From positions 30,020,863 to 30,084,862 of the forward strand of contig OX344761.1 of assembly GCA_947034895.1 (NCBI GenBank): DNA of 64,000 nucleotides, read 5' to 3'. Below are positions 1 through 10,497 of this stretch, in pieces. This stretch comes from Rhytidiadelphus loreus. Lineage: Eukaryota; Streptophyta; Bryopsida; Hypnales; Hylocomiaceae. The notes under the pieces were generated by a model. The model searched no databases and had not been told where the DNA came from. It saw nothing but the letters and a program-made list of their open reading frames with translations. Made by a program: the position numbers and the translations under genes. Within the stretch, counting starts at the first letter, position 1; each line of letters opens with the position of its first letter.

Positions 1-336
1 AGCATGTAATGCACTATTGTTGGGAAGGGCCGAAGGGGTGAACGGCCCTCGCCAATCTCTCCAGCTTCCACATTCAAGCATCACATGATTAGGATTGTAC
101 GGCATTTCACACTTATAGTACCTAAAACAGCACATTAAAAAACTAGTGCATTAGAACACTAAAATTATGGCACTACTTCCTAAGGAAATTGAAATGCAAA
201 ATTTCAACAAGTGATAAGTAAGAGAAATTGCACAAGACTCTATACAAGAGCACAAACTTCAAAACAAATTGCAAAACATTGAAATAATATTTAATAAAAA
301 TGGATTGAAATGCAATTAAAAGCATGTTACAACTTT
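1..336. other. AT-rich flank, no gene seen
   Basis: I see no supported gene here. It lies 3' of the decayed minus-strand gene that follows and could contain its 3' end. Short ORFs on either strand lack recognisable protein features. Confidence 0.4.
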
Positions 337-1365
337 TCACAAACTTTGAACTCCACTCGACGTCCCCCAATGATGTCCTTTATGACAAACAAATGTAGCC
401 ACAAATTGCAATCTCTCATCAAAATTCAACTTTTTCAACATACTATATGTGGAAAAAGGCTTAGGGTTTTCCAACACATTTTTTTCAATCATGAATGCGT
501 CTAATTTTGAATACATTACATCAATGCCACTTAATCTCGTCTCCTTCATAACTAACATCTCATCATCACCATCTTCCCTTTATGGACCTCGAACTCCATC
601 CTCCCCCTCTAAACCTTGAACAATATCCTCTACAAAATCCTCCCCTTTTGAATCCTCAACAACATCCTCTCCCAATGTACCTTCCGGGAACCACATCGGG
701 TTTGCTTGTGATTCGTGTGTTCCAAGATCTTGCAATTGATTTGATGTTCTAGCATCAGAAGATGCCTATGGTATCTCATCCACTATCCTCTCTTGCAACC
801 GTCTCTCTTTTTGCCTTTTATACTTCAAATGTTTTTAAATTTGAGTATAAATATTTTCTTTTGTCCATTTATAAGTGTCATTTCTATCTTTGAATTTCAA
901 TTCATATAAACCATTGATGTTGTCATCTATTTTTTTTTATAGCTTCCCTTATTCTAAAGTAAACGTGCCTTGAGGAAAAACTCCATTGTCTTGTCCATCC
1001 TTAATCCATTTTTTCACTTGCTTACTATTATCTTTAAGATTACTATGTTGGATAGAACAATGATTGTGTAGTGATAATTTGCCATGCACCTTCTCATTTC
1101 TTCTATTTTTAATAGGAAGGGAATTGAAAATTGTCTTATACAATGGTGACTTTAGGGTAGGGTTTTCATGTAGAGATACTGTATGAAGGGGACCTCTAAA
1201 ATCTATAATGGTATTGATTGTTGCTTCTTCATTTTGTTGTGCCTCTTCACCTCTCTCCAAACTAACCTCACACTCATTTCTAGACATTCCACATTTCTGT
1301 CAAAAATTAGCAAAATCATTTGGAAATTTGAAACCACATTTTGAACAAAAAAGTTCTCTCGCCAT
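337..1365 (-). pseudogene. decayed zinc-ribbon protein gene
   Basis: Read on the minus strand from an ATG at 1365, the first 26 codons form a zinc-ribbon-like motif: CSKCG, then a second knuckle NF-stop-QKCG in which a TGA stands where a Cys codon is expected (about 1300-1302). The frame then stays open to a TAA at 949-951. Protein-like sequence resumes in another frame around 950-830 (LKFKDRNDTYKWTKENIY) and breaks again at a TAA. It continues as acidic sequence with further stops, and ends in an open stretch at 558-337 (MYSKLDAFMIEKN...). The TAA near 949 could lie in an intron, but the other stops look like decay. The layout (N-terminal zinc ribbon, KWT-type middle, helical C-terminus) may belong to a DNA-binding or transposon-accessory protein. 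I cannot name the family. Confidence 0.45.
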
Positions 1366-3377
1366 GTTAAAAAAAAACTCCTACAAAAATTGCCAATTCA
1401 TTGCATAAACAATTTTAATTGTGAGACATGACACAAAGGGACTACTTTTTGAGTTAGTTTACCAACTTGTGAAACAAAATGCTCAATTTCCTTTATTTGT
1501 GTTGCTCTTCAAGGCCTACTTTGTGTCTTTTCTTTGTTGCCCTTCTTCCCTTCCGCAATATTCAATCATTTAGTCGATTGAATACATTTGATACCAATTT
1601 CAATCAATCATATTATGAAAAATATAAATTCAAACGGATTCAAATGTTATATCATAGAAATCAATGAAGAACATTGCATATCTTCATTATAACCTAATCA
1701 AAATAAAATTGGACAAAATAAAGTTTCTATGTGACTTATTTAAAAAGAATTAAAAAAACATGAGATTGATTTCAAAGAGAATATTCATTAAGTCAAAACG
1801 TTCAAAACAATCGAAAGTGCACACTTGCCTATTGAGCAAAGATAACCAATGTGCAATGGTACTAACGTTACAAATGACCAAGTATAAGAGCCATCATAAT
1901 TTGAAGAGTTATAAGTAGGAAAATCTCTGTAGGCATTACTTAAGATTGTAGGCATTAATTGTAGGCATTACACAAGACCAAATAAGACTTGCATTGCACA
2001 TTTGATCAATAATAAGAGAAAAAATGCTACATTCATTAACTATCAATTAAAAACAACATCATTCATAGGGTGTTAGTTGTTTGCATGTCTTGTCTTGTTA
2101 GGAGTACTAAAGTTGCATATGCTATTGTTGTTGTTGCAATTTAAGTCCACATAAGCAAACTTAGAACAATTTGGATATAATTGAAGCACACAATATAAAC
2201 CCTCATAAACAAATTCAAATATAATTGAAACAAACAAGGGTTGAACATCAAACCATAGATGTATGGAACATCCATCTCCAGTCTCTCAAATTTGCTTCTC
2301 TTGTACCAACACACCAGAGAAACTCCTATAAACAAATTCCAAATTTTGAAATAGAGGAAAAACATAGAGAATCAATTTGAGTTTGCATTGACTACAAAAT
2401 TTGAATAGGATAATCAAAAGTGCACACAGATTGCACTCAAATTCCAAATTTACTTTATGTCATAAAGTGATCGACTATTTATGTTTTTGGTTGTCTCAAA
2501 GTTTGCTCTTCTACTCTAAGCATATCTATAAAACAACTACTCTATACGATCAAAATTCATATAAACTCTCAAATACACTAAATCACAAAAAAGTAACAAT
2601 CATACCTTTTTGCTCTTCTCCTTTTTACTCTTGGTGATTTCTTAATTGTTGACTTAGAGAAACTAAAGGTGCAATGTAAGATGTCCAATCCTGTCATTTC
2701 TCAAACTCAGTCATTCCTAAAATTTGCAACTTTTAACTTTAATGATCTTAATGTACATAATACTTTGGGCTACAAATTCTTGCACATACTTGAAAATCAA
2801 TCGAGAAAACAAAAAAGCAAACAATTAGAAGGCAATGTGTAGAGAGAGAAGAAATTGTTACCTTGTTGAGCTCTGGATCGTCCACTTTTCCTAAACCCAC
2901 AACCCACAAATGAAAGGGCAAACTTGGAAGGGAGAAACTGGACAACTAAAGAACTTCTACAAAGTCAAGTTCACTTATCTCTACACATCAATGTCTTCGG
3001 TATAGCATTTCGGCGCTACTTTATTTTGAATTGCACCCCTCAATGAGCAACAAGTCACCTTCTTGGATTTGGGAGGGACTACCCTCCCCGCTAAAATGCA
3101 AGAAGGTGAGTGGTCACTTTCTTTGATTTTGGAGGGAGAGTCTCCTTCTAAAATATAGGACTATGGTTGGTCATTGAATGGATGTGTGAGTGTGTCACTA
3201 CTCTAAACTAATTTTCAATGGATGATAGGGTGTTAAACTATATAGTAAGGTTAATAATTTTATGAATAACTTATTTTGCCATTCAAAAGATATTATAGTG
3301 AAAAAAAAAAAATGAAATTTTCCTCTTCCATAATGACCACTCCATTCTTATGCAATCAAAATCAAGCATACTAAATT
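1366..3377. other. AT-rich intergenic DNA
   Basis: No gene is supported. The ORFs present are short and compositionally biased. A short GC-rich patch with a small palindrome (GGAGGGACTACCCTCC, about 3070-3086) lies in a repeated TTGGATTTGGGAGGG / TTGATTTTGGAGGG context near 3050-3140. It is probably part of a small repeat. Confidence 0.4.
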
Positions 3378-3623
3378 ATGGTCAATTTTGTTAAAATGGC
3401 AATCTTCCATTAAAATGGCACAAATGAAACCACTGAAAAAATAAAAACAATGGAAAGATTGTCCAAGGGGAGTGGAAATGCGTGAACTAGGAGTGATTTG
3501 AATGTGCTAGGCATAAAATTGGCACATGTATGATCCTATCGTGGCACACTTATTCTCCATTTGTAGAAAATATTCCATTAAAATGGCATGCGGAATACTG
3601 CCATTTTAACGAAATTGACGATA
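3378..3623. repeat. foldback MITE, TCAATTTTGTTAAAATGGC ends
   Basis: The left end (GTCAATTTTGTTAAAATGGC) is the inverted complement of the right end (GCCATTTTAACGAAATTGAC). Internal copies of TTCCATTAAAATGGC are also present. The same end sequence recurs at 43076-43243 and twice in 44871-45452, so this is one family of small non-autonomous elements. No coding capacity. Confidence 0.6.
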
Positions 3624-5395
3624 ATTCTAGTTTCATAAAAGTAAAACTACATCTTCTATGAAATTTTTAATTTAATTTTCATTATTTTATATATTATTTC
3701 ATTGAAAACAACTTATGAGCTCTTCAAATTTTATTGTATAGATACAATGACTTCAGAAACTAAGTCTATGTTGTGTTCAGTTTCAATTCATGCGCCATAT
3801 GTTGAAAATGAGTGGACAAAATCCAAATGAGCAAACATCAATGTTGTAGTATTTTTTGTGTTCTACAATTCTAAAAAATCTTGAAGGAAAAATCAATTAC
3901 GAATTGGAAGTAAACGGATTCCAAAGCTAACCACCCCATAGACTCAATTGCTGAGGTGGGTTTCAAAATCACTCCAAAAATTGCCTATGCTTTTCTTTAG
4001 TCTTGATGACTTGAATATTTTATTGCATGTTCTTGTACACCATTTAGACCCACCTCCATTGGTATTGTAAAAAGTTTACATATATGTGCTTGAAAACAAT
4101 TATATAGACAAAAATGTAGATAATATTAATTTGAATGGAATTTAAAGTTTCTTGATGAATCAAAGACTTGAGATTAATTTTCCTCTACAATCATAGATGA
4201 TTTATAGGTTGCAATTTGAACCATTTTTGTATGTACTTTGAATAGTTTTGAAGATATTTGCAATTAATACAAATGATTTTTAATGCGCATATAGCAACCA
4301 AAACAATTGTTTTTACCACAATTTTTTTGAATTTGACATATTAGTTTGTAAGAGTTGTATATAGTACATTATCTTAGATTGTAAGTAATTTAATATGATT
4401 TTACAACAAAAAAAAATACCACAATTTTGTCAATATGTCTTAATTCTATTTTTATCAAATGTATTTGTCAGTATTTTGTCATATATGTTTTTGTTATTAG
4501 ACTATTATATACTAACTATATATATTTAATGCATTAGTGAATTATTGAATTTCAAATTTCAAATACTCATTCAAAATAATTCAAAATAACTCAAAATTGG
4601 GACATCCATGTGCACATCTTTCATATTAGCCCCTAAATGCCCTGAGTACCAAATTCTAGTCTATTCAATACTTTGAAGTTAAATAAAATCTAACCAAATT
4701 ACTATTTGTAGTAGTTTCCATTTAAAAAAATACGATTTAGAAAATGAATGATTCTTATTTTTCTATTCTGACAATTTTTTGTGCAAGGGTGTCCATTGCA
4801 ATTCTTGATTTTTTAGTGTTTATGGCTTTTGAAAAATGAGGCTCAATTACACTAGATGTTGAAGAGATTTTCACATTAGAAATGATTTGGCCAAAAATTT
4901 GAACCATTGTATAATACATGAAAAGACAAGATTTTTTTTAATCAAGTTATGCATGTTATGCCCTTTACATCATATTTTATAGGTGACCTATTTTTAAGGA
5001 TTGACATGTGAAAGAAGATTGAAAGTCCACAAATTTCTTTCAAAATTTTAAGTTTATAATCTTTCAATGGAAAAGTGATATTTTTTGTTTTTATTTTCTA
5101 TGTGGTCTCTAAAATATGCAGTTTGAATTTGTATGGTTTCAATTCAAAACTGAGAATTGATAAAATTTATCAAAATGTTAGTTTATATTCAATGCAGAGC
5201 AAATTCTAGGAAGTTTAAAAAAGACATTGGACATTTACGGATTAGGTTACACCCCTTTATTTTAATGCACAAAGCATTGCAAGGTTTTTGTTTGAATATG
5301 CAATGTTAAAGTTTTGTTTTTCAAAATCATAATATAATATAATATTTTAATTTTAATTTAATTTAAAAATTCATTTCTTTCACACCATAGGCTCA
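3624..5395. other. AT-rich intergenic DNA left of the giant hAT element
   Basis: Very AT-rich, with many short homopolymers. I see no gene, RNA gene or structured repeat. It is the left flank of the large hAT insertion. Confidence 0.4.
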
Positions 5396-5403
5396 AATGC
5401 TAC
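5396..5403. repeat. 8-bp target-site duplication, left copy
   Basis: AATGCTAC directly precedes the TAGGGTT end. An identical AATGCTAC lies at 23339-23346, directly after the inverted TAGGGTT end. Eight base pairs is the diagnostic duplication length of hAT transposons. Confidence 0.8.
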
Positions 5404-5610
5404 TAGGGTTGACGAATTGGAGCGTCCAGCCCAAAATCATGTCCAAAAAGCGGACGTCCGGACGCGAGGACGTCCAGATGTGACGGACGCGGGGGACGCT
5501 GGGTAAAACGGAGCCGTCCGTCCGATTTACCTCGGGGTAAATTCCGGCGTCGGAATTCCGACGCTGCCTTGGCCGTCGGAATTCTGACGCAGTCGCAGCT
5601 GTCCTCCTGA
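5404..5610. promoter_or_regulatory. left-end subterminal GTCGGA/GTCCGA motif cluster
   Basis: A GC-rich island in AT-rich DNA with repeated CGTCC, CGGACG, CGTCGGAATTCCGACG and GCCGTCCGTCCGA. hAT transposases bind short subterminal repeats in both element ends (known for Ac), so these are candidate transposase-binding sites. A mirror cluster lies at the right end (23050-23338). Confidence 0.6.
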
Positions 5611-5961
5611 ATTGCACCCCTGGTTGAAACAGGATTAACAATCATATCATCATGATCCTCTAGCCTTTCAAAAGCATTTCAATTACCACAAGTATGAAGC
5701 CAAATTTTTTAATTTTTTTCATCATCTTGCAATATATCATGCTTCATTGTAGAAAAGCAACATACAAATGACACAATCAATTGATATTTTGGATTGAAAT
5801 CATCTTTGGTTAAGTGCCCCCTTCAAAAATAATGGTATTACCACCATCAATAAGTTTAGGAGTATTACAATCAAAGTCTCTAACAATCAATTGTCAGTAT
5901 GACAATCTGTGCTTTATGTAATATGAGCACATGAACATTTAAGCCTATGTCCTTTCTATTT

Positions 5962-6522
5962 CTAAGGATTGTAATCAAAATCTCCTTTCACCTCTGCCCC
6001 ACTACTCTCACACCCATTTCCCAATCTTGCGTCTTCGTCGTCGGATGTGTCTTCCATATCATCTGATGAAGAGCCTAGACATGTCGTTCTTCCCTCTTGT
6101 ACTTGCGTGGATGAAAGGCTTCTTCTTCGTTTGTCCTTTTTGAGTTCTTCTTTTACTCTTAATAAGGATTTCCCATTTTGTTCCTTAATGCCAACAACAC
6201 TTTTCAATTTCCTCTTTGAAACATGTGGACGTATATCAAGAGGGTTTCCAATGGCTCTTGTTTTTTTCAACGGGGATATTGCAAAAGGTTGCATGACTCT
6301 CTTCTTATTGGCTCTAGGTGATCCCCCGCCCTCTAATTTTATTGTTGAGGGCCCTCCACTGCCTCCATGAATGATTATCTTCGGTGAGATTGAAGATTGT
6401 GGTTTAGGCACTGACATTGTTGGGGGCCGTCGTGGTGGTGCATTACGAGAATGCCGAATGAACATTGAAGCCAATGTCTCATCCTTGTCATCGTCCGTGG
6501 ACGATAAAATACCTTGACTAGG
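5962..6522 (-). CDS. ORF continuing the transposase frame past an in-frame TAG
   Basis: Directly after the TAG at 6525-6523 the same frame remains open for 187 codons, beginning PSQGILSSTDDDKDETLASMF and ending in DFDYNP. The segment is basic and Pro/Ser-rich, with Lys/Arg clusters (KRKLKS, KKDKRRR) that resemble nuclear-localisation signals, then an acidic tail (SSDDMEDTSDDEDA). There is no ATG at its start; the first ATG is 19 codons in. The likeliest reading is that it was the C-terminus of the transposase, cut off by a recent nonsense change or joined by readthrough or splicing. A short GT-AG removal (6526-6484, 43 nt) would bypass the stop, but it is very short for a plant intron and enters a different frame. 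I do not recognise a named domain. Confidence 0.5.
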   Translation of the reverse strand, partial: PSQGILSSTDDDKDETLASMFIRHSRNAPPRRPPTMSVPKPQSSISPKIIIHGGSGGPSTIKLEGGGSPRANKKRVMQPFAISPLKKTRAIGNPLDIRPHVSKRKLKSVVGIKEQNGKSLLRVKEELKKDKRRRSLSSTQVQEGRTTCLGSSSDDMEDTSDDEDARLGNGCESSGAEVKGDFDYNP

Positions 6523-9285
6523 CTACCTTTCTTTTGAAATATTTGCAATCCGTTTTCCAAGCCCTAAGCTCCCAACGCCATCCAAAATTTGACTAGGGGT
6601 TTTCAATTGTGCACGTGGAGGGATGCTAGATGGTGGTACTTCAAAATCTTGCATGAGTTCCTTCTTGACTTCTCCATTGATGCACAAAATTGGACTTCTA
6701 AACCCCACCACACATAGATCAACATTCTTCTCCGCTTCATTTGCCTTAGGGATTGGAATACTTGGGTGACCACTGTTCGCACTTGCCAATACAATGGTTG
6801 ACTCAACACTCGTGTTGCCAACGTTCATTTTGACATTCACCTCCCAAGGCTCACGTCCTCCCGTGCCGATGTGTTTGTCATTTTCTTCCGCTCGCAACAC
6901 TCCTCTAAACGGAGACTCAAGTGGAAAAAGATCTTTATCCATTCTTTGCGTCCCATCATTGGGAATCGTTCTCTCATTGGCCTCTATATAAGCGTCTTCT
7001 TTTTCCGATAGAACTTTTTCGCTACTCATGAACCCACTTCCATCCACAAATCTAGCTATGGAAGGTACATCTTCATCATACCCATCATTATCCTCATCCA
7101 ATGGAAGGTCATAGATGTCTCGATCATTGGCTCGAAGATCTTCATTGGGCCGACTTGGACTATCGAACATTTCATCATCAAAATTGTGCCCGTCGTAATT
7201 CATGGCATCTTCGTCATCCAATAGAGGCCCAACTGACCCACCATCCTCCTCGTCGTCCGAGATAAACCCCTCTGAATCTTCCGAATCCACGTTGTCATCG
7301 TACCACTTCTTCTCATCCTTTTCCTTTGATGCTGCCAAGACCTTGGAATTGGTGTACACATACACCAAGTCTGCCGCCCTTTGCGTTGTCAACTTGTTCC
7401 GAGATTTGTTGTGAACAAAAGAATAACTACTCCAATTTCGTTCACATGAAGACGAGGATACCGGTTGTGCCAAAATTCGCTTGGCTATTGGAGCAATGAG
7501 CTTTCCACATGCACCTTCAAAATCCCACCAAGCATGCGCCGACAATTGTTGCTCATCCGGATTTAACATGTTGTGAAACGGAGGTTCCCTATGACGGAAG
7601 GCTACAAATTCTTTTACCACCGAGGCGTACTCTCTTTGTTTGCAAATTTTCATTAGAACACGCTTGCATGCGTCCATTGCATCTTGATCATCGGCTAGAT
7701 CCTTATCATGCAGAAGGTATGGATTCAAAAGAGCTCCTGCATAATGTAAATCTGTCTCCCCCATTCCACGGTGTTTGAAAAAGGATCGCTCCAATGGTTC
7801 GGTGAGGTTTGTTGCCAAACAAAAAGGAGGCCCTTCTAGGCTAAGGACATGTTTCTCTAAATTCCTCATAATATGCAACACCTTACCCATGCATGGCGTC
7901 TTTGCATCCAAATCACGTAGACCATATACAACGGGGGCCACCAATTCTCGCAAATTTGTCCACCGGTTCCAATAATGCTCCTCTAGAATGAACCTCTTCA
8001 CATCACGAGACTTCGTGCGAGATTTGGCTTTGCCATTGTCGTTGAGTGTATTCACATATGCCACCCACTGTGGATCCACCACACTTTGTTGCAATGCTCT
8101 TTTGACTTCCAACAAACGATCAATCATGATAAACACGGAGGCAAACCTTGTTTCCACCGGCTTCAACAAACTGTACTTTGTCTCATACTTCCGAAATATA
8201 GCAAGTGGCATGTGTCTTTTCTTGAAGAAATTCACTACGGTTTGGGCTCTCTTTACCGACTCTTCAATCCATTTCTCCTTTCCCCAATCTTTGAGCAACA
8301 AATTCAAGGCATGCACCACGCATCCTTGAAAAAAAATGTGTGGATATTTAGTGGATACCAAATTCCATGCTGCCGGATTCACTGGAGCATTGTCTGCGCT
8401 CACTTGCACCACATTCGTAGAACCCACCTGCTCTATGAATTTTTCTAAAATTGTGGCCAAATATTGTACTGTCTTTTCCACCCCACTAGTATCCACCGAT
8501 CCAAGGAATTGCTCACCCGTTGAAGATACAAGCATGACATTAATCAGTGGACGGTTTGTAACTGAGCTCCATCCATCAATGGACAATGTTGCTCCAAACT
8601 TCCTGACGCTGTCTTCGGTTCTTCTATGCACCTTCTCCACGACATTTGCCTTGGCTTGATCAAGCAATTTATGCCGTAGATCATGATATGATGGCGGAGT
8701 GTAGGCCTTACCATACTCGGAGGTTTTTTTCACCGCTTCTCTGAAAGCTACGTTTCGGGCCACTGAAAAGGGTATATTTGCCGCGTAGAAGAAATTGGCC
8801 CACACTGCATTCAAATTCTGTTTTTTGGTTTCTTGAAAGCCATCCAAAAGCCTACTTTGTGTTGGAGGCCTACTACTTGAGGCCCTGCGAATGTCACGTC
8901 CGCTACATGTTTGCATACTTGGAGTTACTTCGGAACCCCCTCCAATGACTTCTTCCGGTGTTGTACAAGAATCTTCTTGCGTAGAACGTGGCATGCCCCT
9001 CCCATTTGACATATCGCTTTCAACCATAGGCAAGTTGTTGACATCCACATTTCCACGAACAGGTCTTTGTGGAAATGCCCCATTGCATCGAAGAAATAGA
9101 CTTCGAGTTTCCGCTGACAATTTGGGACACAAACTCACTCCCCTATCACGAGAACCGGGAATCGATTCATATCCTAAGTGACTCAACATACGGCTCGTTT
9201 TCTTTGAAAACACGTTGTCGCAAGCCTTGCATTGTATTTTACTCGCCGAAAGGACGACATACCAAGAGGCAAGATCCTTGCTCAT
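6523..9285 (-). CDS. hAT-superfamily transposase (BED-like zinc finger, DUF659, hAT dimerisation)
   Basis: A 920-residue protein from the first ATG at 9285; the open frame extends five codons upstream to a TTG at 9300. It catalyses cut-and-paste transposition of hAT elements in the nucleus. Near the N-terminus a BED-type finger can be read (C19-x2-C22, H36, C53). The DUF659 region (about 155-345) has SIDGW with D237, SADNA with D298, and the conserved GCVVHALNLLLKDW block. ETRFAS follows near 378-383. The C-terminal hAT block SSSSCERNWS (E615) should carry the third acidic catalytic residue. Residues about 655-920 are an unusual long acidic and low-complexity extension. It ends at a single TAG beyond which the frame continues (see 5962-6522). 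It lies within an element bounded by hAT-type ends. The catalytic domain shows no break. Confidence 0.92.
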   Translation of the reverse strand: MSKDLASWYVVLSASKIQCKACDNVFSKKTSRMLSHLGYESIPGSRDRGVSLCPKLSAETRSLFLRCNGAFPQRPVRGNVDVNNLPMVESDMSNGRGMPRSTQEDSCTTPEEVIGGGSEVTPSMQTCSGRDIRRASSSRPPTQSRLLDGFQETKKQNLNAVWANFFYAANIPFSVARNVAFREAVKKTSEYGKAYTPPSYHDLRHKLLDQAKANVVEKVHRRTEDSVRKFGATLSIDGWSSVTNRPLINVMLVSSTGEQFLGSVDTSGVEKTVQYLATILEKFIEQVGSTNVVQVSADNAPVNPAAWNLVSTKYPHIFFQGCVVHALNLLLKDWGKEKWIEESVKRAQTVVNFFKKRHMPLAIFRKYETKYSLLKPVETRFASVFIMIDRLLEVKRALQQSVVDPQWVAYVNTLNDNGKAKSRTKSRDVKRFILEEHYWNRWTNLRELVAPVVYGLRDLDAKTPCMGKVLHIMRNLEKHVLSLEGPPFCLATNLTEPLERSFFKHRGMGETDLHYAGALLNPYLLHDKDLADDQDAMDACKRVLMKICKQREYASVVKEFVAFRHREPPFHNMLNPDEQQLSAHAWWDFEGACGKLIAPIAKRILAQPVSSSSCERNWSSYSFVHNKSRNKLTTQRAADLVYVYTNSKVLAASKEKDEKKWYDDNVDSEDSEGFISDDEEDGGSVGPLLDDEDAMNYDGHNFDDEMFDSPSRPNEDLRANDRDIYDLPLDEDNDGYDEDVPSIARFVDGSGFMSSEKVLSEKEDAYIEANERTIPNDGTQRMDKDLFPLESPFRGVLRAEENDKHIGTGGREPWEVNVKMNVGNTSVESTIVLASANSGHPSIPIPKANEAEKNVDLCVVGFRSPILCINGEVKKELMQDFEVPPSSIPPRAQLKTPSQILDGVGSLGLGKRIANISKER

Positions 9286-9523
9286 GGTCACAAATTCCAA
9301 ACTTGAACTTCTTCAAATTCGCAAGTTTTGGAAAATGTAAACACAAGTGAACCAATGTTTAAAATTGGGTTTACGGTCGTGCACAAAGCCTTGAAATTCA
9401 AGGCCCCCCTTCCACCAAACGATGCATTACCAAGCAAGGGACACAAAATAAATTGCAGCTCCTAGCCCTTGGAAATCGTAGTGTTCAGTGGATTTGGAGT
9501 GCCTTCATACGCCTTGTTTCTTC

Positions 9524-9890
9524 TACTTATACTTTGCAGCTGAATACAGGTGGCGCTGACCGTTATTCAGAAAGATGAATTTTAAAAACAGTATCAATGG
9601 ACTCATTCTCCCCAGAATGGCCTGTCTGATTTGACCATCCCGTCCGAACATTCCGTCGGATCGGGCCAGGCCGTCGGATCGAGCCAGCTCGTCGGAACAG
9701 GCCAGCCCGTCCGAACAGGCCGTTGGAACAGGCCGTTGGAACAGGCCGTTGGAACAGGCCGTCGGAACAGGCCGTCGGAACAGGCCGTTGGAACAGGCCG
9801 TCCGAACTGGCCGTCCGAACAGGCCGTCGGATCTGGCCAGCCCGTCCGAATTGGCCGTCGGATCAGCACGTCCGATCTTTTTATCCGGAT
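9524..9890 (-). promoter_or_regulatory. transposase-gene promoter with GTCGGA/GTCCGA cluster and 13-bp tandem repeat
   Basis: A TATAAGTA box (9524-9531, minus strand) lies about 240 bp upstream of the transposase ATG. About 100 bp further upstream is a GC-rich cluster (9636-9890). Its core repeats with a 13-bp period, unit GCCGTCGGAACAG with G/T, G/C and A/T variants, at least six units. The order cluster, TATA, 200-300 nt leader, ATG recurs before the other element genes. The ORFs running through the cluster are repeat artefacts. Confidence 0.6.
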
Positions 9891-9950
9891 TCGGGACTTC
9901 TCGTAGTTCAGTTTCAAATAGAACTGTTTCACACTTTCAGCACAAGTGTC

Positions 9951-10024
9951 CAAGGCTTATCCAAACATTTGGACTTGCCTTCTTCCAATCGGGGAGGTCG
10001 CGGGTTCAAATCCCGGCTCTGATT
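9951..10024 (+). other. tRNA-like relic with a good box B
   Basis: GGTCGCGGGTTCAAATCCCG forms a T-arm-like hairpin, and GGTTCAAATCC matches the pol III box B consensus. Upstream sequence (about 9951-9995) can be loosely folded into D- and anticodon-like arms, but no clean acceptor stem closes. It may be a tRNA- or SINE-derived remnant inside the hAT element. It is not called as a functional tRNA. Confidence 0.25.
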
Positions 10025-10497
10025 AATACCTTCAAGCATGTGAGTGGTGCACAACACTAGTTGTGCAAAGCAATACTAATAAGTTTGTAGGAATTGATTA
10101 GAGCCTTTTGTGCCAAAAAATTTTGGAGTTCATATTTTTGCAATGAAATAATGTTACAATGGAAAAAATACTACATATTCTATGAACAAATCATTATATC
10201 ATAGCGAAAGAAGAAAAAGCGACATTTGACCAACCGATTCAACAAACTAGCATGCATTGAAAGATCCATACATATCATGAACATTGGAATACAAATAAAT
10301 AAATATAGTTATATATTTATATATATTTATATATATATATATATATAAAAGACATACATACGTAGATATTAAAGGCAAAACAAGACATGCCGTGATTACA
10401 ATTATTTACTACTATTTTCACCTCGTGACATTAAAACAAAAGTCTATCGAGTATAGAGTTCTATTTCTTCTATTGCAATAGACCTATTGGTCCATTT
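10025..10497. other. non-coding spacer with a TA-rich microsatellite
   Basis: AT-rich spacer between the transposase promoter and the 3' end of the RING ORF. It includes an alternating ATAT tract at about 10305-10347. No gene seen. Confidence 0.5.

Noticed and set aside
9710..9840. CRISPR-like repeat array
   Set aside because: The repeats are directly adjacent 13-mers without unique spacers, in a plant genome context.
9951..10024. Functional tRNA gene
   Set aside because: Box B is good but there is no closed acceptor stem or convincing anticodon arm.
9603..10060. Overlapping ORFs of about 90-116 residues on both strands
   Set aside because: They translate the GC-rich 13-bp tandem repeat (PSEQAVGTGR-type periodic peptides), so they are repeat artefacts, not genes.
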